From: Lepidostoma basale
Lineage: Eukaryota > Arthropoda > Insecta > Trichoptera > Lepidostomatidae
Assembly (NCBI GenBank): GCA_022606425.2
Contig: JAHDVF020000508.1
Span: 496,001 to 560,000, forward strand
Direction: 5' to 3'
DNA: 64,000 bases
A program made the position numbers and the translations under genes. Under the pieces are notes generated by a model. The model searched no databases and was not told the DNA's origin. It was given only the letters and a program-made list of their open reading frames with translations. Shown piece by piece: positions 21,340 through 31,639 of the stretch. Each line of letters starts with the position of its first letter. Position 1 is the first letter of the stretch.

Positions 21340-22075
21340 AGTATGTATGGAAGTGAAGCATGGAACTGACAAAAGAAGGATGAAAGTAGAATAAATGCAG
21401 TAAAAATGAGATCTCTAAGACGAATGTGTGACAAATCTGTATATGATAGAGTGACAAATGCAAGTATAAGAAATGAATGTGGTGCGAATGAGTGTTATGA
21501 AAAAATAAGGAAAGGATCATTAAGATGGTTTGGACACATTTTTTTTTTTCTCCTTGTATACAACAGGTCGCTTGAACCCAATTACTGTGTACAATTTTAT
21601 TTTAGCTATTATATTGATTTTCATGACATGTGATAGGTAGCCCAATCTATCACCATTTTATTGTCACGTGAATTCTACACCAGACCAATGACAGGTGACA
21701 ATCACACTGCCATCGCCGGGAATCGAACCCGGGACCTTTAGAATGGAAGTCGGAGATCTTACCACTCAGCCACGAAGGTCGCCTGGTCACATGGAAAGAA
21801 TGAGTGAAGACAGAATGGTAAAGGTGGTATATGTAAACGGCGTGAACGGAGCTAGAAATAGAGGAAGGCCGAGGAAAACGTGGCACGATCAAATCAATCA
21901 AATATTGAATGTCGGTCACGTGAGGAGTCGGAAAAATCAACGTGCGTGCATGACAAGATGTATGAATGTAGAGGAATCGAGAGAAGTGTGTCAGGACAGA
22001 ACAGTGTGGCGTTCCATTCTTTCTGCCTACCCCTTCGGGGAGACGGCGTGATGGTAAGTTAGTTAGCTAGTTAAT
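21340..22075 (+). mobile_element. A-LINE, split by a SINE-1/LINE chimera
   Basis: 21340-21539 encodes YGSEAWN, MRSLRRMCDKSVYDRVTN and GSLRWFGH; 21788-22075 continues HMERMSEDRMVK to AYPFGETA and TTAG. The joined frame is precise if the SINE and one CACAT copy are removed. Confidence 0.9.
21540..21787 (-). mobile_element. SINE-1 with CR1-a 3' tail
   Basis: Target duplication CACAT (21535-21539, 21788-21792). The minus strand begins with the tRNA-like head: A-box TGGCTGAGTGG, B-box GGTTCGATTCC. The SINE body follows, then about 55 nt homologous to the CR1-a 3' UTR (GTACACAGTAATTGGGT, GACCTGTTGTATACAAG) and poly-A. The ATT-type tail of other SINE-1 copies is absent. Confidence 0.85.
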
Positions 22076-22094
22076 AGTAGTTCGAAATACGATA

Positions 22095-22745
22095 TAAGTT
22101 AAAACTAACTTACTAACTAACCATCACGCCGTCTCCTCTAACGGGTAGGCAGAAAGAATGGACTGCCACACTTTTCTTTCCTGACATATTTCTCTCGTTC
22201 CTCAACATTCATACATCGTGTCATGCACGCGCGTCGATTTCTCTGACTCCTCACGTGGCTGACATTCAATATTTGATTTATTTAATCGTACCGCGTTTTC
22301 CTTGGTCTTCCTCTATTTACATCGTTAACATATACTTTTTTTACCATTCTTTCTTCATTCATTATTTCCATATGTCCAACCCATCTTAATGATCCTTTCA
22401 TTATTTTGTTCATAACACCATCATTCGCACCGCATTCACTTTTTATATTTTTATTCGACACTCTATCATACACAGAGTATCCGCACATTCGTCTAAGAGA
22501 TCTCATTTCTACTGCATTTATTCTACTGTCATCCTTATTTGCCAGTTCCATGCTTCGCTTCCATACATAAGGGTCGGTAGAAGAACACCATTGTGCACTG
22601 CCATTCTAGCTTTTTTGGATAGGTTTTTGTTTGCGATGACAACTTTAAGTGCACCAACCCTTCTTTCAATATCCCTCTCCACTCGCCCATCTCTTGTATA
22701 CATACTACTTAAATACACAAACTCAACTACTTGCTCCAAATTATA
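22095..22745 (-). mobile_element. A-LINE 3' portion
   Basis: Minus strand from EQVVEFVYLSSMYTRDGRVE and ERRVGALKVVIANKNLSKKA to RWVGHMEIMNEERMVKKVY, then GRPRKTRYD and the TTAG tail. Short in-frame deletions; two frameshifts. Confidence 0.9.
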
Positions 22746-23209
22746 TAGTGTTTAAATATCTCCTCCCTTTTTGTTTGTCTTTTTTTAATGTTGCGAGGTA
22801 TGCAATGCATTTTTTCTCTTGTGTTTGTTTTAATATCTAAATCTTCTATCATTGGTCGCCCGCAATCGCCGAGATGCGCCCGATAATGGGCGAGATGAGT
22901 CTCCTGTAGCCAGCTTCCAGGACTACCCGAGGCCCAGCATCCAGGTCCGTCGGTGATCAGTCACCCGAGCATAGTTTCCCACTTAATTTTTTCCTCCCGC
23001 CGAGTAGATCATTTATGCTTTTATACTACCCATATCACTGTCCGCTACATCAGACGACCACCGCTCTATAATTATCTCGTGTTTGCCTAGCGCATTGTTT
23101 CTCAATCTGGAGGTCGTGATAAGATGCAAAGGGGGTGGCAACTCGTCCAAAAAATTAGACCCATTTATTAAAAAAAATTGCATTTTGAAAATTCTTTTTT
23201 GTTTCAATT
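22746..23209. other. No gene; unassigned
   Basis: 22850-22980 is GC-richer (CGCCGAGATGCGCCCG). 23091-23135 (CATTGTTTCTCAATCTGG, GGGGGTGGC) resembles one hAT-type end, but no partner end was found. Confidence 0.35.
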
Positions 23210-23350
23210 TATTTATCTGGGAAGCATGTTTACAAGAGACGGAAATTAAACAAAGACATAGAAAGAAGGGTCGGTGCTAGGAAGAAAATAAATGGCGCTC
23301 CCAAATCTTTGCCTATATATTATAAAACATAGAAATATATCCACAAAAGC
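23210..23350 (+). mobile_element. A-LINE scrap
   Basis: YLGSMFTRDGN..RDIERRVGARKKINGAP, the region upstream of ALKVVIANKNLS. Confidence 0.65.
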
Positions 23351-23374
23351 AAAGATGGTTTACATAATGAAGTT

Positions 23375-23905
23375 CCAATGCTAACCTTAGGGAGTATGGA
23401 TATTACCCGTGGCTCTTTCCAACTGATTTCTTGCTAGGGATGCTAGGCTACCAGTCACTCGAGAGGAGACGAGACATTCACTTGGGTGTCCATTTCTTTC
23501 GACTGATAGGCGGTTGTATACACAACTCAGAAATCCTGAGTGATGTAGGTCTGTTCGCGTCTGATAATTATCTTCGACAAAGCGGCCATAGATTGTTTTA
23601 TCTCCCACGATGCAGAACCAACCTGCCAATGGTTATGCCGGTAGGTAGAGCAATATCTTTGCTTAATCGTATCACCTCGGAGTTTGACATATTTTGTGAT
23701 AGTTTGGCTCATCTGAGGGAAGTACTATCTTTATTATAATTGTATGGTATATTTATTTTATTAATTTGTCATGCATCTTATGTTTCTCGCTCTTTTTATT
23801 AATCTATTATGTATTACTTATTATTGTGTATCTCTAACTTGTATCTTTAGTGTATTGGAAAAAAAATCTGTAATGCTTTAGATATGTTTAAAATAAATAA
23901 ATGAA
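23375..23905 (+). mobile_element. CR1-c LINE 3' end
   Basis: Encodes REYGYYPWLFPTDFLLGMLG, FFRLIGGCIHNSEILSDVG and FYLPRCRTNLPMVMPVGRA to LREVLSLL, stop. 3' UTR TGTTTCTCGCTCTTTTTATT and tail AAATAAATAAATG. Confidence 0.85.
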
Positions 23906-23931
23906 AATAAAAAATAAATGAAAAATGAAAT

Positions 23932-24215
23932 GAAGTATGGAAGTGAACCTTGGAGCTGGCAAAAAAGGATGAAAGTAGAATAATTGCCGAATAAATCACT
24001 GAGTACAATGTACAGAAAAACATTTAATATTTGATTGATTTGATCGAACAACGTTTTCCCTGGCCTTCCCCTATTTCTAGCTCCGTTCACGTCGATTACA
24101 TATATTATAGTTAACTTCTACACCATTCTGTTTTCATTCATTATTTTTATATGTTCAAACCATATTAACGACCCTTTCATTATTTTGATTATAATACTTT
24201 CATTCAAATTGTGAC
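23932..24215. mobile_element. Two opposed A-LINE scraps
   Basis: Plus-strand EVWK-like YGSEPWSWQKRMKVE at 23937-24000 faces a minus-strand RGRPGKTLFDQINQIL piece at 24025-24215. A rearranged remnant. Confidence 0.6.
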
Positions 24216-24247
24216 TGCGTGATTTATAATCTACTCGTATTTTCATC

Positions 24248-24500
24248 ATAATTAATACGAATGAAAACGTCTGCTTTCTTGAAGTTATATTATATTTTAT
24301 GGGAATGACATGTTTCGCCCTTCTAAGGCATTATCAAATGTTTAATAAGGCATTATCAAACATTTGATAATGCCTTAGAAAGGGGCGAAACATGTCATCC
24401 CCATAAAATATAATAAAACTTCTAAAAAACTGACGTTTTCATTCGTGTTAATTATTTAATATGGAGTTTTACATCATTGTTCAAGAAACAATAAATATTT
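24248..24500. repeat. FB-E fold-back copy 2 (complete)
   Basis: Arms of about 95 bp: TAATACGAATGAAAACGTC, GGGAATGACATGTTTCGCCC and the reverse complement. The loop holds TTTGATAATGCC twice because of a short duplication. Right end continues TTTAATATGGAGTTTTACATC to CAAGAAACAATAAAT. Confidence 0.85.
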
Positions 24501-24503
24501 TCA

Positions 24504-24950
24504 CTAACTAACTAACTAACCATCACGCCATTTCCCCGGAGGGGTAGGCAGAGAGAATGAATCGCCACAATGGCCTGTCCTGGCATACCTCTCGGGATTC
24601 CTCTACATTCATACCTCGTACCATGCACGCACGTCGATTATTCCGACTTCGAATGTGGCCGCCTTTTAGTAATTTACTAATTTGGTCATGCCATGTTTTC
24701 CTCGGTCGTCCTCGGCTTCTTTTCCCACTCACGCTGCTTGTGTACAACTTTTTAACCATTCTACTCTCATCCATTCGTTCCATATGTCCAAACCATCTCA
24801 GGGATCCGTTTTTAATTTTATTCATGATGCAGTCATCTGCCTTACATTTTTTTCGTATTTCATCGTTCGGAATTCTATCATACAAAGTTTTCCCGCACAT
24901 TCTTCTTAGTAATCTCATTTCTACAGCCTTTATCCTGCTTTTATCCTATT
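24504..24950 (-). mobile_element. A-LINE 3' portion (LLKGGH subfamily)
   Basis: Open minus frame: MRLLRRMCGKTLYDRIPND, CIMNKIKNGSLRWFGHMERM, GKRSRGRPRKTWHDQISKLL, CMVRGMNVEESREVC and FILSAYPSGEMA, stop, TTAG tail. Confidence 0.9.
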
Positions 24951-24962
24951 TTCATCGTGTAT

Positions 24963-25369
24963 TATATGAGGGTATTATTTGTAAACCTGGCAAACTCCAT
25001 CATTAGATGTTTTGAGTAAATCGCAAAAAACTGATACGCTAATAAAATGCGCTTTTTTACGATATTTATTTTTTTCATCTCAACCAGTTAGTATTTTAAA
25101 AGTAATCAGCCATGAAATAATCATCATTAAGTTGATAATTAAAGTAAAATAATGAATTTCATTTTGGAGTTTTGCAACACTCAAGTGGAGGTTGCCATGT
25201 TTGCAACAAACCCTATATTTTAATAGCAAAATTCTTCAAAATGAAGCCGGATTTGAAACTGAAAATCAATAAAAATTGTGTCCAAATGTATTATGAATAA
25301 GACCCAATTCATATCTCACTTTTGATTGTTGGTGGAGTTTGCCGGGTTTGCAAATAGTACCCTCATATA
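24963..25369. mobile_element. Nonautonomous element with ~38-bp inverted ends
   Basis: TATATGAGGGTATTATTTG..AAACCTGGCAAACTCCA at the left opposes the same sequence at 25330-25369, with three C/T differences. Interior is AT-rich and noncoding. No clear target duplication beyond TA. Confidence 0.65.
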
Positions 25370-25377
25370 TCATTAGA

Positions 25378-25500
25378 TGGGTACCATATATCGATATGGC
25401 CCACCCAACTCTAGTGTGAAACATATCAAAAGAATAGAAAAATGCGTCAGGTTTAAAATACATAGATACAAATGTAAATAATTTACGAGTGACATTTGCG
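25378..25500 (+). mobile_element. CR1-type LINE scrap
   Basis: Encodes YGPPNSSVKHIKRIEKCVRF and HRYKCK, resembling the EYAS..W.P....Y...IE..Q..FLRY block of CR1-type C-termini. Confidence 0.45.
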
Positions 25501-25880
25501 AAGACTCCGGTAAGTACCTGCATACCTTTGAGCTCGGCGCTCAGCTTTATGGGCGGGATACTCTTTGGATCTAATGTCTCAATTTGTTGGCCCACAGCGG
25601 AGACCATTTTGATAATTTATTGTCCAGCGAAAAGGCCATAAAGCCAACACTAGCCGTGTGGCTGGAAATCGCGCCTATTGTTGTTTACTTTGTCGAATTC
25701 GCCGCGCACTCACAAAAGGATCCATAGACAAAATTCCGCCAAATCGGTTGGCCGTTCTGGGCGCGTTCCGGGACGTCAAAGAAAGTCGCATTCCTAATTT
25801 GAAACGGACGATTTTCCGGGAATATCGCTTTTGGCGATGCGCGTTTACTGTTTTCAATGAGATTGTCACATCGAACAATT
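25501..25880. other. No gene; GC-rich island 25622-25880
   Basis: Island with TGGAAATCGCGCC, GGCGCGTTCCGGGACG and TTTTCCGGGAATATCGC. Open in one frame for 82 codons but no family resemblance; likely noncoding. Confidence 0.35.
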
Positions 25881-25889
25881 TGTTTTATT

Positions 25890-26335
25890 TAATTGTATCT
25901 CAATAGAGACGAAGATGCAAATTGGAAACTGAATATGGTTGATCAAGGTGTTTACAGGACTTATGACCTGTCATTGATTGGGTTAAGCGCACGCTTTATG
26001 TAATTACAACATTCCCCATTCCACATTTCTTTTTGACCATGTATGACAAATTTTTGGAAGTTGTATATATGTTAAAGTCCTATGCCAGATTTCACATGTC
26101 AGTTTCAATGTGCCATCTATGAAGATTTTGATTACATATGTTAATATTTTTAAGATTACTCTATATATAATCTACGTACTAACGCCATCTATCGAGATTT
26201 ATGTTTATTAAGCATTAAGCAGAATATCTTTTTAACTCAATGTGAATGGCTACCCCGCCATTATGAGTATTCGTATATGAAATCCAGTATTCGTATACAA
26301 GTATAAGTATACGAGTACATTCACAAAAAGGAAAT
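25890..26335 (+). repeat. B-repeat, near full length
   Basis: Head TTGTATCTCAATAGAGACG, GGTTGATCAAGGTGTTTACA; body with GCCATCTATGAAGATTTTG; tail CCAGTATTCGTATACAAGTA and short A run. TGTTTTATT at both sides is the likely ~9-bp target duplication. No inverted second head, unlike 8630. Confidence 0.75.
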
Positions 26336-26359
26336 GTTTTATTGTTTAATAATGAAAAC

Positions 26360-26845
26360 ACACTTCACCCGAATGGAAGGTAGATGCATAAATGATCCGA
26401 CAGATTTCAGATCTAAGCTGAAAACCCATATATTTCATATCCAATTTAAACAAACAAACATACCATCACCCCGTTTCCCCGTAGGGGTAAGCAGAGAAAA
26501 TGGACCGCCACACTACTTTATCCTGACAAACCTCTCTAGCTTCCTCCACATTCATACAACGAGTCATACACGTACGTCGATTCCTCCGACTTCTAAGATG
26601 ATCAACCTTTAAAATTTGATTAATTTGGTCATGCCATGTTTTCCTCGGTACTCCATTTACATCATTAACGTATACTTTAAAACTTGTATATTTTGTTCTA
26701 TTATATTTTCTAAATGATCCCGAATATCAGATGCAGCGTTTATATTTCGATTTATAGATTTAAAACACGTCTTAATGCGCCTTTGAGGTGATTACATCAC
26801 AAAAACGGCGCTATGACAGTTAGTATTTTTTTTTTATTATTAATA
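26360..26845 (+). mobile_element. L2-like LINE 3' end, split by A-LINE
   Basis: RCINDPTDFRSKLKTHIFH.. then the A-LINE at 26461-26675, then the 3' UTR AACTTGTATATTTTGTTC, hairpin GCGCCTTTGAGGTGATTACA and ATT tail. The empty site is preserved at 62338 (AATTTAAAACTTGTATATTT). Confidence 0.85.
26461..26675 (-). mobile_element. A-LINE, TTTG-tailed subfamily
   Basis: TTTAAA duplicated on both sides (26455-26460, 26676-26681). Tail AAACAAACAAACATACC means TTTG repeats instead of TTAG. Hairpin CCCCTACGGGG; REVCQDKVVWRS and NGVPRKTWHDQIN on the minus strand. Confidence 0.85.
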
Positions 26846-26897
26846 TTATATATTAGGTACATGACTCGAATATAAAAAATCAAAACACAGATTATTA

Positions 26898-27016
26898 TTA
26901 TTATTTTGTTGAATCGCATATTTAGCGCGAGCCAAATAGATGTGGGGGTATAGTTATTTTGACGATTATTTTATGATTCTCACGACATGTGATAGGTAGC
27001 TAATCTATCGACATTT
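26898..27016 (-). mobile_element. SINE-1 partial
   Basis: ATT repeats, TTTTGTTGAATCGC, GCGCGAGCCAAATAG and GTGATAGGTAGCTAATC. The tRNA-like head is missing, cut by the M-LINE. Confidence 0.75.
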
Positions 27017-27260
27017 TAGAAGACTTAAGAAAAACTTGCGAAATAGAGGATATCGTTCAGTGGAGTAGATCCAGAAGAAGATACTAGAAGGACCATGTAG
27101 CCCGAATGGATGGTGACAGACTTGCATATTAAGCCCCTTCGGACACCGCCCACCTGGAAGACAGCCTAAGGATGGAGGGACAGCTTGACCTTATCATCCG
27201 ACGGGACATGATTTCTATGTAACGGATCGTCAGATCTATTAAATGAAGAAGAAGAAGATT
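27017..27260 (+). mobile_element. M-LINE 3' end
   Basis: LRKTCEIEDIVQWSRSRRRY, DHVARMDGDRLAY, PPSDTAHLEDSLR-like tail and AGAAGAAGAAGA. Frameshifted. Confidence 0.8.
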
Positions 27261-27282
27261 TGATTTGACTTCACTTCTTACT

Positions 27283-27735
27283 TCTTCTTCTTCTTCCTTA
27301 GCATATTCCCGTCCACTCCTGGACAAAGGGCTCCTCCATTCGCTTCCATGTCACTCTGTCCTGTGCAGACTGCATCCAGGTTATTCCGACGTGTCTGTTC
27401 AGATCATCCTTCCACCGTAGTTGCGGTCGCCCTGCACTTCTCTTTGCCGTCTTCTTGTCCAATTTTCATCTGAGCTTCTGGCTACGTGACCTGCCCATTG
27501 CCATTTTAGAGTCGCCACCCGGTGGATGATGCCAGTGACCTTTGTTTTTTCTCTCACCGTATCGTTTCTGACTCTGTCTCTTAGGCTTATTCCTAACATG
27601 GCTCTTTCCATGGCTCTTTGGGTCACTCGTAGTTTCTCGGCACTTTGTTTGGACAGTGTAACAGTTTCAAGACCATAAGTAGGTACCAACTGGCAGAACG
27701 CAGTCTTCATAGACTTATCGTTTCAGGTTGATCGG
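27283..27735 (-). mobile_element. W-LINE 3' portion
   Basis: Minus strand MKTAFCQLVPTYGLETVTLS, KLRVTQRAMERAMLGISLRD, LKWQWAGHVARSSDENWTR, QRNYGGRMI-like, HVGITWMQSAQDRVTWKRME; TTC repeats are the tail. Confidence 0.9.
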
Positions 27736-28507
27736 TATTTTCGGTTTTCACTTCCATACATAACATAAAAAAATAAAAATACTAAAAATAAAAACGAACG
27801 AACTGGTAACATTTATAACTTTCGATTTCTCATTATGACATATAATCATCTCCCGGTCTCGATGGGCGCGCGGCTTGTTATCTTCCCATTTGTAACATAA
27901 ATACATTTTGAGTCATCACCTTTCAATTTCTCATCCATCAAAGCCTTCCGATGGCCTAGACCCCGCCGATCGGACGCAAACTATCCTTGACATCGCCATT
28001 TTAGTAATGATTTATTCACCCGCCCAGGGTGTCCCGACTCCGTCCGCGCCGATTCGTGCGAACCGGCTGCATTTCTTAATTTATTTCGACACTCTACAAT
28101 AATCTTCTTCAGCTATCTCTCCATTGTTAGATGAAGGCTTCTACTAAATTTTTCCATTCTCTCTTTTGAGATTTCCTGACACACCCCTTTAATACCGACA
28201 TAAACTCTAATTCAATGTTTTAATAATAAAAATTAATATAATAATATATACTGTTTCATTATTTGAAATAATAAATGGATCAACGCGAAGATTTTTCACT
28301 TTGTAGCATTTCATAACTACTTGTTTTTAGATTTTATTTAAATAATAAATTTTAAACTATATTTGAACCCGTAATATGGAGCTATCTTAAATGGGTACAT
28401 AAAATATCTCCAAACGAAACATCTTAAGGTAAATCAAAAGAATACATAAAAAATAAATTATGGACTGTAAAAAAATACGGTCATATTATATAAAAATCAA
28501 TAACATA
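27736..28507. other. No gene; island 27840-28090
   Basis: GC-richer single-copy stretch (GATGGGCGCGCGGCTTG, CCGCCGATCGGACGC, CGTCCGCGCCGATTCG). 28100-28500 is AT-rich with nothing supported. Confidence 0.35.
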
Positions 28508-28557
28508 CAACAACTAACCATCACTCGTTACATTATTCTATCCTGACATAATTCTCG
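28508..28557 (-). mobile_element. A-LINE scrap
   Basis: CAACTAACCATCACTCG and CATTATTCTATCCTGAC, the end of an A-LINE. Confidence 0.5.
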
Positions 28558-29185
28558 CGCTGTCTGGCTCACCTGAGGGAAACACTGTCCTTATTATAAT
28601 TGTATATTCATTTTATTAATTTCTCATGTATCTTATGTTTCTCGCTCTTTTTATTATTTTATTATGTTTTATTATGTTTATTGTGTATCTCCAACTTGTA
28701 TCAAATCAAATCAGTTTATTTACTCAAAAGACATTAAAAACAGCATAAATGGCATCTATTGAGTACAGGTAAGATATTATACACATACAACATAAAACCA
28801 GGAACGCATTTGTGATGGTTCGACATTAGGAAGACAATATTCTTTCTAAAGTCAAGAGTACTTTCAATAATATGAAAGACGTCGATCTCCGATGAGACCG
28901 CGTTCAGTAGACTAATTTCTCTTTCTACCGGTGTCACCAGAGGCAGATTGGTTCTGGCGGCCGGTAGGTAAAACAATCATTGCTGTCGCTGTCGGAGATA
29001 TCTATCGGGGACAAAAAGACTAACATCCTCCAGTACGGCCGAGTTCTCGAAGTATCCCCTAATTAATTTAAAGAAATGGATTATTAGATGTCCATCTCTT
29101 CGAAGCTGTAGAGATTTGGTATCCTTAGTTTATTGGAATATAATTCTGTAAAGCTAAGGATATATTTAAATAAATAAATGAAATA
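28558..29185 (+). mobile_element. CR1-c 3' end, split by CR1-b
   Basis: 28558-28702 (GAGGGAAACACTGTCCTTA, TGTTTCTCGCTC) and 29119-29185 (TATCCTTAGTTTATTGGAA to AAATAAATAAATG) match 23700-23905 as one unit. GTATC is duplicated at the junctions. Confidence 0.8.
28703..29118 (-). mobile_element. CR1-b LINE 3' end
   Basis: Minus strand FYLPAARTNLPLVTPVERE, LLNAVSSEIDVFHI; tail AAATCAAATCAG (TTTGATTTGATT). 5'-truncated near RRDGHLI. Confidence 0.85.
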
Positions 29186-30325
29186 CACAAATATGAAACA
29201 TGAATTATATTGCGAACCGGCCGTTGAATGATTGCGGGCCACCACTAGCGACGACCACCTCGGGAGTGCCGCTCCAGCATTACCATTGCCCACCGCCTAC
29301 AAATTTGCGCGCCGTCCTACCTGAGAAAGCACCGCCCTGTGTTGATTTTGCCGCCCAATTACGAGAAACACATAATAATAATGACACACTTTGGGTGGGA
29401 TCGCGCAGCCCTTTGATCTCCCGCCGAATCGCGATAGAAATTTAGACGTCCCACCGCAAACTATAGAACTAGTTAACTCTGCTTTACGGCCGATATGTTC
29501 GTATGCGGTTTATTTTGCGGTTTCAACAAATTGGTCCGACAGCGTTATGGCCGTGGCAGCAGGAAGATTTTATTGATGTATAACTTTATGACAAAATACA
29601 CGCAGGTGGCCCGGGAAAATCTGTTTGCGTCCTAATAAAACGATCAAATTCCACACAATCAAATAACGAACACGGGTTTTCGATAGACGAATAATTGACT
29701 ACGCTAACACCTCCTCTCAGCTCTTTGTCAGGACTATGAAACTAGTTAGTAAGTTTGCTTTCGAGGCGCATAAAAGACTGTTGTATGGGAACGTTTTTTA
29801 ATGTATGTAAAAAAGTACGTCCCCCTTTGTAGCAGACACAAAAGATTAAAACAAATATTCCATGTTATCAAACACAGGTACCTAAGTACCTAATTCTTCT
29901 ATTCTATGCATGAAGTTTATTCAAATATGGAACAGTTATGTCACCATAGACAATCGACAATGCGAGGGAAAAAAATAAGACTCATCAAGTAACTTCAAAC
30001 ATTCGGTTGTTTGGACAATCATATTGTCTTCGGAACAGAAATGTCCTGTCATTAGAATATGAAATCTGGGACGATTAGTCACCTAATACAATGAGCTATT
30101 CCCCAGAAACATTAGTCCTAGATTCGAAACCAATTATTATTGGGAACATCATTTCGACTCTTGAACCTTTTATTACACACATTGAAAATAATTTTGTGGA
30201 AGTGGGCTCCATTTTGATTTTATTTTTAAAACTTAATTAATATTGTCCGCTGAGTCAGAGTCTTCTAAAGGGCAATTGATCATGCTTTCCTTGGATTATT
30301 CCTCATGGAATTGAGTGCGAAATGA
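29186..30325. other. No gene; long GC-richer island 29205-29640
   Basis: Largest repeat-free GC-richer block (GGCCACCACTAGCGACG, GCGCGCCGTCCTACC, CCCGCCGAATCGCGATAG). 29650-30325 is AT-rich. No exon or repeat family is recognised; candidate intronic regulatory DNA. Confidence 0.4.
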
Positions 30326-30985
30326 AGTTATTAAATCAAATCAGTTTATTTTCTCAAAAGATATTACAAACAATTATTAAGGTTTAAGACATCTAATGAG
30401 AACAGGTAAAATATAATAAATATATGATACCAGGAACGCATGAGAGATGATTCGACATTAGGAATTCAAGATACTCTCCAAAGTCAAGAGTATTTGTCTT
30501 CTGAACGTACTTTCACGAATGTGAAAGACGTCGATCTCCGAAGCGATCATGTTCAACAGTTTGATTGCTCTCCCCACCGGCATCATCAGAGGCAGGTTGG
30601 TTCTGCATGCTGGGAGATAAAACAGTATGTGCTGACGCTGTCGAAGATAACCATCCAGAACATAAAGAAGCCTCCAAGATGACGGAATTCTCAAAGAATC
30701 CCCTGATAAGTCTGAAGAAATGGGTAAGGGTGCACCCATCCCTTCTTATCTGTAAAATATTGGTCCCCAGCATGCCCAAAAGGAATGCAGTGGGATAAAG
30801 CCACGGATAGCTACCAAACTCACTCATGTAGAGATATCTCAGAATTTTTTTCTGAACCCTCTCTAACATGAGGGAGTATCTCGCCTCGTGGAGACACCAT
30901 ATAACCGATCCACTAATACGTTGATTGATACCAGAACTAAAGTGTGGTAGAGAAAGTGTCTCGTCTGAAATGGCAATGGATAGGC
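30326..30985 (-). mobile_element. CR1-b LINE 3' portion
   Basis: Minus strand GSVIWCLHEARYSLMLERVQ, KKILRYLYMSEFGSYPWLY, PTAFLLGMLGTNIL, then a frameshift near 30660, CRTNLPLMMPVGRAIKLLN. Tail TTTGATTTAAT at 30330. Confidence 0.85.
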
Positions 30986-31164
30986 CATATTGACATAGAT
31001 CAAACAAATGAACAAAACCTACTTCAGTGGAGACCGAGACGACACGGTAGCAAATAGAAGAGAGCTCAGGAGTGGATGTCTACGAGCTAAAGAACAAGAA
31101 AAAGAATTTAGTTTAAAACATATTATTTATTCTATGCTCTGTAAGTAGTTCTTGATAAACAAAT

Positions 31165-31350
31165 TGTGCCGACCCTTATGTATGGAAGTGAATCATGTAA
31201 CTGTCAAAAAAAGGATGAAAGTAGAATATATGCAGTAGAAATGAGATCTCTAAGACGAATGTGTGATAAATCTGTACATGATAAAGTGTCAAATGCAAAT
31301 ATAAGAAGTGAATGCAGTGCGAATGAAAGGGTCGTTAAGATGGATTTGAC
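31165..31350 (+). mobile_element. A-LINE fragment
   Basis: PTLMYGSESCNCQKKDESRI, MRSLRRMCDKSVHDKVSN, IRSECSANER. Cut at both ends. Confidence 0.8.
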
Positions 31351-31519
31351 ACCAGTCAACGGAATGGCGTAAGCTCTGTATCCCCTGAGCCGTAAGCTGT
31401 TGAAGATAGCGACATTTCTAATATAATATATAAGATAAGTGTTTCCTTCGCTCTCACACTGCTGGCGACAGCACTTCGTAGAAGGAGTAAAGCAATCACT
31501 ACCCACCACACTTTTATAA

Positions 31520-31565
31520 CTTCCCTGAAGATAGAGACTGCAACGATCTCCGAAACGTCGGTCGA
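31520..31565 (+). other. Hammerhead-like motif in unassigned repeat
   Basis: CCCTGAAGATAGAGACTGC, AACGATCTCCGAAACGTCGG. AGAGA can pair with TCTC; CTGAAGA and GAAAC..GTC match the two core strands seen in the fold-backs. Surrounding repeat family is unknown. Confidence 0.4.
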
Positions 31566-31639
31566 GAAAGACTAGTTACTCGGATTTTTCAAATATCCCA
31601 AAAAACATATTGCTACCAACCATGAAAATCAATTTATTG

